Origin: Pogona vitticeps
Taxonomy: Eukaryota > Chordata > Lepidosauria > Squamata > Agamidae
Assembly: GCF_051106095.1 (NCBI RefSeq)
Contig: NC_135787.1
Coordinates: 177,954,501-178,018,500 of the forward strand
Reading direction: 5' to 3'
Length of the DNA stretch: 64,000 nt
Below the pieces are notes generated by a model that saw only the letters and a program-made list of their open reading frames with translations, ran no database searches and was not told the DNA's origin. Shown here in pieces: positions 56,906-64,000 of this stretch; positions within the stretch are counted from its first letter, which is position 1, and each line of letters opens with the position of its first letter. Both the position numbers and the translations under genes were made by a program.

Positions 56906-57923
56906 CCCTTTTTTTCAGGGTGACACAAATATGGTTCTGCCTTAAAATGAGGGAGCCTTAAATGGGAGTGGGCAACTTTGATGAGCTGCAGGTGGACAGG
57001 GGTGGAACTATGTATATTTATATTGGTTTTTAAAATTGGGCAACCACTTTGGTTCTGATCCGGGGGTAGGTGGTCACCCCCAACACATTGACATAATCAA
57101 TGGCAGCAGTCAAGATAATTACAGGATACCTTCCTGTGGTCACTACCATTCATAGTTGCTGAGAAACAGCCCTGCCAATGGCTCTGTGTCTGGGTTAGAA
57201 GTGGTTAACTGATGAAAAAAGGAGTCAGCTGCTGGGATTTTTCCCTTGGATGGTGTCTCTTCATGGATGGCAGTGCGAAAGTTGCTGGTGTCTGCATGAG
57301 AGAGTAAAACAGCTTTAATTTTTAAAAAATGGTAAGTCAAAAGCCATTTGCCCAAATGCCTGCAAATTAGGCACAGAGCAAGAGCAGATGGTCTGCTACA
57401 CCTGTACCACATTTGGTCCAGGACCAAACTTACATTTTTTTTTTTGTTTGGGGCACCCCTGTTCTTTTGTCTTATGGAATGCTGATTTTCTCTTGCTGCC
57501 TGTCCCTGCAGCAATAATGCCACACAAACACCATCTCCCTCAACTGAAGAGCTACAAATAAGAGCAGAGGAAGTAGATTCTTCCCCTGTATAATACTGTA
57601 ATCATGTTCTGATTTTTTTAAATGTCTCAGGAGATGATGAAGACAGAGATGAGAAAAATCCTGAATCCGATTTTTGTACTGGCAAAAAGATAATGATGCA
57701 CTGTAGGTGCTGCTAATGTAATACCTTCCTTGACTTTACACACATCATCTTCAAGCGAGCTTCTGCTCTGCCTTGATAGAGCCATAGCTACCTCTAGCAG
57801 GAGGTTCCTGCTGGGCAGGGATAAGAAAACGCCAAACCCAGCGCTGCAATTTCCCTTCCTTAAGGGCATTTCAGATGCACAACAATCAACATATCAGGTG
57901 TCCCGTGTAATGAGATAGGTATT
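56906..57923. other. Intergenic DNA between the convergent genes
   Basis: No exon or clear transposon was recognised. The ORFs here are short and unlike known proteins. Confidence 0.4.
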
Positions 57924-57929
57924 TTTAAT
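57924..57929 (-). terminator. WASHC1: Possible WASHC1 polyadenylation signal
   Basis: ATTAAA on the - strand lies about 530 nt downstream of the WASHC1 stop codon. It is the best hexamer I saw in a plausible 3' UTR distance; unproven. Confidence 0.28.
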
Positions 57930-58457
57930 CAATCATCCACCTGTACTTGACAGGTGAGCAGTCTTGCTTGCAAACAGGGAGAACGGAGTTGAGACAGAAA
58001 ATAAAAAGTCTCACCCAGCAACGCTTGTATATTCTTACAGTACAGGCCCTTCTCCCCACTAGCAAAGGAAAGAGCCCAGGATTGAGTCCTACCACAGGAG
58101 GCGAAGACAGCTGTTTGCTGAAGAGAGCTGCTTGAATGCTCTGGGCACATGGTATTATACTTTACTGGGGATTCTTCTCTCAAGGACAGAACTGGCTTTG
58201 ATCCTCCAGGCATAATTTCCCAGCAGCAGATTCTGCTGAGTAGACAAGGTGGAAGAGATCATTCATGCTTATGGAGGTAGGAAAGGCAAATGTTAGTTGT
58301 TAATCTGATGGTAAGTGTATGCAAGAGGAATTGAAAACAAGCCAAAAGAAGGGGGTGAGAGACAAAAACGGCATTTCCGGAGAGACTAGTGTCCTTCAGG
58401 TTGCCATATTTTTCAGCCCAGGAATCGCCACCGTTTACAAACAGTGAAGGCAGCCAC

Positions 58458-58609
58458 CTAAGATTCCCAGTCATCTTCATCCTCTTCACCAGCTGGCTGC
58501 TGCGGGGGTGGCAGGGGTGGAATAGTGTCTGATATGCGGCCAAAGGCACCGCCTGGCACATTGGGAGCGTTGCTGTCCCCTACAGCTGCAGGCCCTTTGC
58601 CAGAGATGC
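58458..58609 (-). CDS. WASHC1: WASHC1 last coding exon
   Basis: Encodes the last 50 residues, starting [14 protein letters not shown] and ending [10 protein letters not shown], then TAG at 58460-58458. It holds the central/acidic parts of the VCA module that bind Arp2/3. Acceptor cccacAG precedes 58609. Confidence 0.95.
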
Positions 58610-60856
58610 CTGTGGGAGACAAAAAGCAAGCATGTTAACATTAAGCAAGTGGCCTCGAGGATTCTTCCAGTTTGCCAGACTGGCATGGCTGAAATCTAGG
58701 TGATGAAGAGGGGAAAGGCGCTGGATCAAGAGTTCCACTCTGCTAGCCCAGCAAGCAGAAATGGAGGCCAGAAGTACATACTAAGGAAAATGAGGGACAT
58801 TGTAGGCTGGAGACAATCTATAGGGGAAAAGGCAGAGAACCTTCTGAATTCAGAAACACTGGGAATCCAGTAGGGTGCTGAGCCCTTGCAAAACTGGTAT
58901 GATCCAGCAAACAGCCCAAGGGAAATACTATTGAGTACAGTTCTATATGAAGGCAGGGGAAGATTTACGGAAATGAAACTGTTCTTGGGGTCACTGGAAG
59001 GTAGAGTCACTAGGCTAGGTCCAAACCCCAGAGCGGAGAACTAGAGTAGGCCCATTTGAATCAATGGAAATTATGGAGGAAGTGACTCATCGAATCGTTG
59101 CCATATTGTACAATCTTGTGAAAGCCAACCGCCTGGGCTCACTTCCATGAGCAGGCATGAAATGGCTGAAGCTTCAGAGTGTTCCAGGACTGTCTTTCTC
59201 TCTGGCAAAGTACAGGAGGAAAGGGGAAGCAGCCACCAAATTGTGGTTCGAGTGATTCCATGGAGTTCTGTTTCTGACTAACTGGTTTGGAAAACTTGAA
59301 TGTACTTATTAACTTATTAACTTTGTGGGCAATATCTAAGAAAGACTAAGAAAGTCTTATCAGACTGCCAGAAAAGGAAGGGGCAGCAGCCAATGGACAC
59401 CAGTGGCAGACTCTGGGCTGCATTTTGGTTAAGAATGTTAATATTTAGATAGTTCAGTTATTTCTTTTCATGTACCATTCAGTCTAGAGAGCCTGCAATA
59501 AGCACAATGGTGGCAGTAACTCCACTAATCGGCATACGCGTCACATGCTGACTGAGAGCACTATATAGACGGGATTCCCCGTAACAGCCTGGTACCCCTA
59601 CTGTATTTCTCTTTCCACGCTTCAGATTAAGAACACCTTGAACAGGAAAATTCATGTTGGAGAAATGGTTTAACAGCACCTGTGTCCTGATGTTATATAT
59701 TGTGTCCCTCTTTTTCCCTTCCTCTCTTCCACCCAGTCTGCTTCCCATGTACAGTGTAACATGTATGACCAAAGGACTGGAGAAAGGACAATTCTGTATA
59801 TATTACTACTGCTACAATATTGCTACAATATAATTTCTTTACTGCTCTCAATACCATTGTCATTAATGATATCCTGAATTGGATAAATCTCTGCACCGCC
59901 TCATCCATAAAGCCCTTGTCAAGTACAGTGGTGCCTCGCATAGCGAGGTTAATCCGTTCCGGATTAACCTTCGCTATGCTGAAGCATCGTTAAACGGTAC
60001 AGAAAAGCCCATTAGAACGCATTAAACATGGTTTAATGCGTTCCAAATGGGCCAAATACTCACCGTTCAACGAAGCTTCGTAATGGCCGGCAGCCATTTT
60101 CGCGCCCTCGCCTCGCTTAACGAGGGCGCGAAAACGCTGCGCGCGGCCATTTTGGGCCATTTCCGGCCATTTCCGCGCTTCCGGCGGCCATTTTGGCCGC
60201 CGAACAGCTGATTGTCGGGCTTCGTTTTGCGAAGATCGGTAAGCGAAACGCTTACCGGTCTTCGCAAAGCGAATTGAGCCCTATTCAAAAGACGTTAAGC
60301 GATCGCATTAGCGATCCGAAAAAACGGATCGCTATGCGATTTCGTCGTTATGCGGTGCGCTCGTTAAGCGAGGCACCACTGTACTGTATCCAGTTCTGGA
60401 CTCCACACTTCCAGAGGGATCCTGACAAATTGGAACAAGCTCAGGGGAGGGCAACAAGGATAATCAGGGGGCTAGAAACCAAGCCCTATGAGACCCCTGA
60501 CATAGAGGTTTCTTCAAGATAGAAAAAAAGGCTCTGAGCATGGCAGTCACAAGTCTGTAAATGAGCAGCAGCTCGGTTGTGAGGACAGAGCTCTTCTGCT
60601 AACAGGTTTGTCCACCCCACCACAGGCTTTTACTTTGCTGGACCCTGGGAGAGAAACAGCTTGGCACCCTGTAAACTTACCTTTGCGCCGGAGGACCAGT
60701 TTGTTGAAGAGATCCGACATCAGGTCTCCACCCTGCCCTGTGGCTCCCACTAGAGAAAAACAATAAACCACAAACACATCATCAGAAAAGATAAATGCAT
60801 AGAGAATCAGGAGCAGGCTGGTAAATAAATAATATCACCCCAGCTTCATTAAAAAA

Positions 60857-60889
<33 letters not shown>

Positions 60890-63800
60890 TGCTTTGTAAA
60901 AGGACACAGGCAAAATCCTGCTGCTTAGTGTAGCAAATCAGACTAGGTTAGGCTATTGGCTCAAGAAAGATTCAATGAGTCACTTCCTCCATAATTTCCA
61001 TTGATTCAAATGGGCCTACTCTAGTTCTTACCTATCTTAAATTGCAGCTAGAGTAGGCTCATTTGAATCAACAGAATTCACAGAGGAGGTGACTCGCCAA
61101 ATCCCCATTGATTCAGTAGGTCTACTCTAATGCAATTCAGTACACCAAGCAACAGGATTTTGGCCGTTAATTATTGGAAATACATTTAGATACAAAGGAC
61201 ATGGTTGCTTGTGTGGTACAAATGCCACAGATTTTTGGTTTATTATTTTAGGAAGGCAGAAGAAACAGCAAGATTTAAACTCTTAGCTAGGAAGGAGTAT
61301 GTAAAAGTGTGTGGCCCAGGGCTGCACAGATTTCAGAAGTCAGAAGGGTGACTCAATAGATTTCCACTGTTTGTGGATGCGATTTCAACATGCTGCAGGC
61401 AGCTTGCAGTTCACAATGATTATCAGCACTCAAGTTACCCAAAACTGTAATGCCCCAACTCCACAAATGATAGTAAAATAAAATTACAAAGAGATTAACT
61501 GATGGAGATTTTCCATATATTATGGACAGATTACAGAGATGACAGAATGCCACCTTCTGTGGTACAGAATTTAATTCCTGTTCAATGCTGTGAATGCAAG
61601 GTAAGTACCACTCTTTTATGGACAGGGAGTAGTGATGCAATACTGGCCTAAAGTAACTGCCCATGTGAACCAGAGTCTTGACCAGACAAAGAATCAAGCA
61701 CACTAAAGCCCTGTTCAGTTTATGCCACGTGGAGCCTGCAAACATGTTGAGGAGAATGCATGCAAGCAATCACAGAAACACGGTGGTCTGAAGAGGAGGA
61801 GGAGGCTGTTTCTAGGCAGACTCCATATGATCCAATACCAGCCCCTCTAATTGGGGTTCTAGGTCAGGAAAGGCAACCTAGCTAAATCAGCCTCCTGGTT
61901 TTCAGGCTGTTGTATTTCTATGATTAAAAAGATGGCAGACGGGGTAAGGTTAGCATGCCCCCTTTCATGCATGCTGGCTCCCCATGCTTTGAACCACAGC
62001 TGGATAGAGCTTAAAATCTGGAATTCCCTTGACAGTCTTTATTCCTAACAACCTGGCTGTAATATCAGCTGTGATGTGCCACCAAGATGCTTCCAAGTTA
62101 GGGCAACAGTTTTCAAGGTATGTGGGATATTCAAGGAGTGGTTTACCACTACCAACCCACTGTGAGTTTCCATGGCCAAGTGGGGATTTGATCCTAGTGT
62201 GACACTTTATTCATTAAAACATAGCAGCTCTCTGTAATATCTGCACAGGTGTAAATGTCTGGAAGGGGGCTTGGTGGAAAGACTAACGCCAAGGGGCTGT
62301 GCATTAACATCTATCTTGTCTCCACTCCTATCCCCTGAGCCTAACAAAACCTGCAGCCTTGAAGAGCTCACAGGAAGGATATTTAGTACAGCTACAAAGA
62401 CTGTCGTCATCAAAGGGTAATTTATCTGGGGCTTGAGGAAGGTAGGCAGCTTTTACATCCCCAGAACCAGGAGAGATGCCTCAATTATCCCTAGAAGATC
62501 TCTAATGTGCACAGAAGCAGAAGTCTAAAGAAGCAAAATGTATATAATTGGAACATGAAACGTAAAGAATAAAAATCAATGTTGCTCAAAATTATAAAAC
62601 AGGAAATTTAACATTTAAACATTGCAGAACTTGGTACAAGCAAACTAATGTGAGTTGGAACAGAACATTTTAAACCAGATAATTACAAACTATGTTACTC
62701 TGAAAAAGAACTCAAAAGAAACAGCTTGGCTTTAGTTGAGAGGTAAAACATACCACAAGCAGTTAAGCATTGTATTGTAAAGTCAAACCATATAATATCA
62801 AGCACACTGCATGAAACGCCAAATAATATATCTATGATTCAAGTTTAAGCTTCAATTACGAATGGTGATGAAAAAGAAATAGAAAGCTTTAATGAAATTA
62901 TCCAGGAGGCACATGATCATATACTGAAACGGGGCATGCAGATAATCTTGAGTGACTTATGCACAAAAACAGAAAATAAAACCGAACTGAACACTATTGG
63001 ACAATTTGGCCCAGGAATTACAAATGAAGGAGACAAACTCATAGAATTCTTTGAAGCCAACAATTTGTTAATTGCAAATATATGCTCCAGGCGGCCACAC
63101 AGATGACTATACATGTGGATGTCACCAGATGGCCAATATAAAAATGAAACAGACTATGTAATTGGAAGCAGGACATTATGAAGTGAGGTTTTTTCAGCAA
63201 AAGCAAATTCAGAAGTGGATTATGATATAAACTATGAACATTAAGTATCAAAATGTATAGCAAAGGTGAAGAAATAATAGAAGAATCACAGGACCAAATA
63301 ACAATTTAAATAACATTTCAGAAGAATTTCAAAATAATGTAAAGAACAGCTTTGCACAATAAAAATCAACTGTAAACCAGAGGAATGTGGATTGAAACCA
63401 AAGTTCCTATCAGGGAAGAATGCAAAAAAAAAACAAAAACAAGGATTTTTATGGTATATTGAGCAAGAAATGCCAGATGTTTAAACTCAATTCAGAAAAG
63501 GAAAGGGCACTAGAGATCATACTGAAAACATACATTAGCTATTAGAACATCCCACAGAATTTTAGAGGAAAATCATTCTATGCTTTATAGATTACAGCAA
63601 AGCTTTTGACTGTGTGGATGATAAAAAGCTAAAAGAAATGAATGTGCGACACCAACTGTCTTAAGGCATAACCTAGACTCTCAGTAAGAATCTATGAGTA
63701 TTTATCATTTATCTATTTAAAATATTTTTACCCTGCCTTCCTCCTTGAAAGGATCCAAGAATATGGAGAAACAAAATGGTTTCTCATAGACAAAGATGTC

Positions 63801-64000
63801 AGATAAATGTGTATTTTATCTCTGTATCTTTTCAATCTAAGTATAGAAGATATAGTACAGAAAACTAGATCAGGCAATGGAGTTGAACAATGAAAAAAGC
63901 TGAGAGAAAAGGAAAAATTATTCACTTTTAGTGTAGTCGACAGGAACTTTACAAACAACAGAAAGACAGACAGACGGGGTCTGTATCAAATCAAGCCTAA
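58458..64000 (-). CDS. WASHC1: WASHC1 (WASH1), C-terminal part of gene
   Basis: WASHC1 is the Arp2/3-activating subunit of the WASH complex on endosomes, where it builds branched actin for retromer sorting. Only its last two coding exons (60749-60681 and 58609-58458) are in the window; the 5' part lies beyond 64000. They read [20 protein letters not shown] (WH2/V motif), [29 protein letters not shown] and the acidic end EEDEDDWES, nearly the same as the human C-terminus. Donor GTAAG and the acceptors are canonical, the phase is continuous and there is no break, so this looks like a working gene rather than a copy. It is convergent with DDX11. Intronic DNA from 60750 to 64000 holds an RTE LINE, a SINE and unclassified sequence; I saw no further exon. 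Confidence 0.92.
59037..59090 (+). repeat. 54-bp inverted repeat, left copy
   Basis: Exact reverse complement of 60975-61028. It contains 'agagtaggcccatttgaatc'. Diverged relatives lie at 7058-7136 and 61045-61125, so this is a small interspersed repeat family. Located in the last WASHC1 intron. Confidence 0.93.
59926..60381. mobile_element. Tigger/pogo-like MITE, family A copy 8 (CpG-rich)
   Basis: Starts CAGTGGTGCCTCGC and ends GCGAGGCACCACTG with TA on both sides. The interior is rich in undecayed CpGs and includes a 14-bp-arm hairpin at 60097-60134 (TTTTCGCGCCCTCG). Probably the youngest copy. It sits directly before a CR1 fragment, in the last WASHC1 intron. Confidence 0.92.
60384..60525 (+). 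repeat. CR1 LINE fragment
   Basis: 'tgtatccagttctggact', 'ggagggcaacaaggataat' and 'aagccctatgagacc' match the CR1 region also seen at 27190-27300. MITE A8 is inserted at its left edge. Confidence 0.8.
60681..60749 (-). CDS. WASHC1: WASHC1 penultimate coding exon (WH2)
   Basis: 69 nt encoding [20 protein letters not shown], then [18 protein letters not shown] is the WH2 actin-monomer-binding motif. Donor GTAAGT, acceptor ctctAG. Phase 1 into the last exon gives the RRKGISGKG junction seen in human WASH. Confidence 0.95.
60850..60890 (+). repeat. Short (A)n(AG)n simple repeat
   Basis: A poly-A run followed by about 12 AG units in the WASHC1 intron upstream of the WH2 exon. Confidence 0.9.
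60975..61028 (-). repeat. 54-bp inverted repeat, right copy
   Basis: Exact reverse complement of 59037-59090. It lies 226 bp upstream (in gene sense) of the WH2 exon, so the pair brackets that exon. Confidence 0.93.
61029..62061 (-). other. WASHC1 intron, mostly unclassified
   Basis: A diverged member of the 54-bp repeat family lies at 61045-61125. Otherwise no exon or clear transposon was recognised. Confidence 0.4.
62062..62212 (-). repeat. tRNA-derived SINE
   Basis: The - strand carries 'aaatccccacttggccatgg', 'actcacagtgggttgg' and 'gccctaacttgg', as in the SINE at 13487. It lies sense to WASHC1. Confidence 0.55.
62545..64000 (+). mobile_element. RTE-clade LINE, broken copy, antisense to WASHC1
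   Basis: Scattered readings in several frames: [16 protein letters not shown]-like, [27 protein letters not shown] (endonuclease) and [15 protein letters not shown] (RT first aspartate motif). It ends at the window edge with 'atcaaatcaagcctaa', matching the 3' LINE at 34168. Internal deletions, frameshifts and stops make it dead. Confidence 0.78.

Noticed and set aside
58458-60749. WASHC1 as a pseudogene like many human WASH copies
   Set aside because: Both exons have intact splice sites, a continuous frame and a conserved stop; it is spliced, not a processed copy.

Overview
This window is nuclear DNA from a squamate reptile (lizard or snake). It carries a Sauria SINE, BovB/RTE LINEs, CR1 and L2-clade LINEs, many small DNA-transposon MITEs and a DIRS retrotransposon, with introns of vertebrate size. 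I cannot name the species.

The main gene is DDX11 (ChlR1, the XPD-like iron-sulfur DNA helicase), on the + strand. It runs from a CpG-rich promoter near 1640-1935 to a stop codon at 54335. I could place 26 coding exons by GT-AG boundaries, phase continuity and recalled similarity to human DDX11. Together they give an uninterrupted 917-residue protein with the Q motif, Walker A, four Fe-S cysteines, DEAH box and the C-terminal helicase motifs. Several diagnostic residues fall at the same number as in the human protein (Q23, K50, R263, C267).

After a 4.1 kb intergenic stretch holding MITEs and SINEs, the last two coding exons of WASHC1 (WASH complex subunit 1) lie on the - strand at 60749-60681 and 58609-58458. 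They encode the C-terminal WH2-central-acidic (VCA) region that activates Arp2/3. The rest of WASHC1 lies beyond the right edge. The two genes are convergent, the same tail-to-tail order in which broken DDX11L and WASH copies sit at human chromosome ends.

The introns hold most of the unusual content. Intron 15 (22351-28030) has a BovB LINE split by a nearly full-length L2-clade LINE whose endonuclease plus reverse transcriptase frame is open for more than 900 codons; a CR1 tail follows. Intron 25 (46740-53913) has a 5975-bp DIRS-family fossil (47419-53393). Its ends are fixed to the base by an internal complementary region, and it contains about 21 copies of a 65-bp GGTACC-rich minisatellite. 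Eight copies of one TA-flanked MITE family (ends CAGTGGTGCC), at least three further MITE families, several tRNA-derived SINEs, a 36-bp-arm palindrome around a GT/CA microsatellite (44866-45060) and an exact 54-bp inverted repeat flanking a WASHC1 exon are also present.

No rRNA, functional tRNA, CRISPR array or bacterial-type system was found. All identifications come from reading the sequence and recalled family knowledge; no database search was run.
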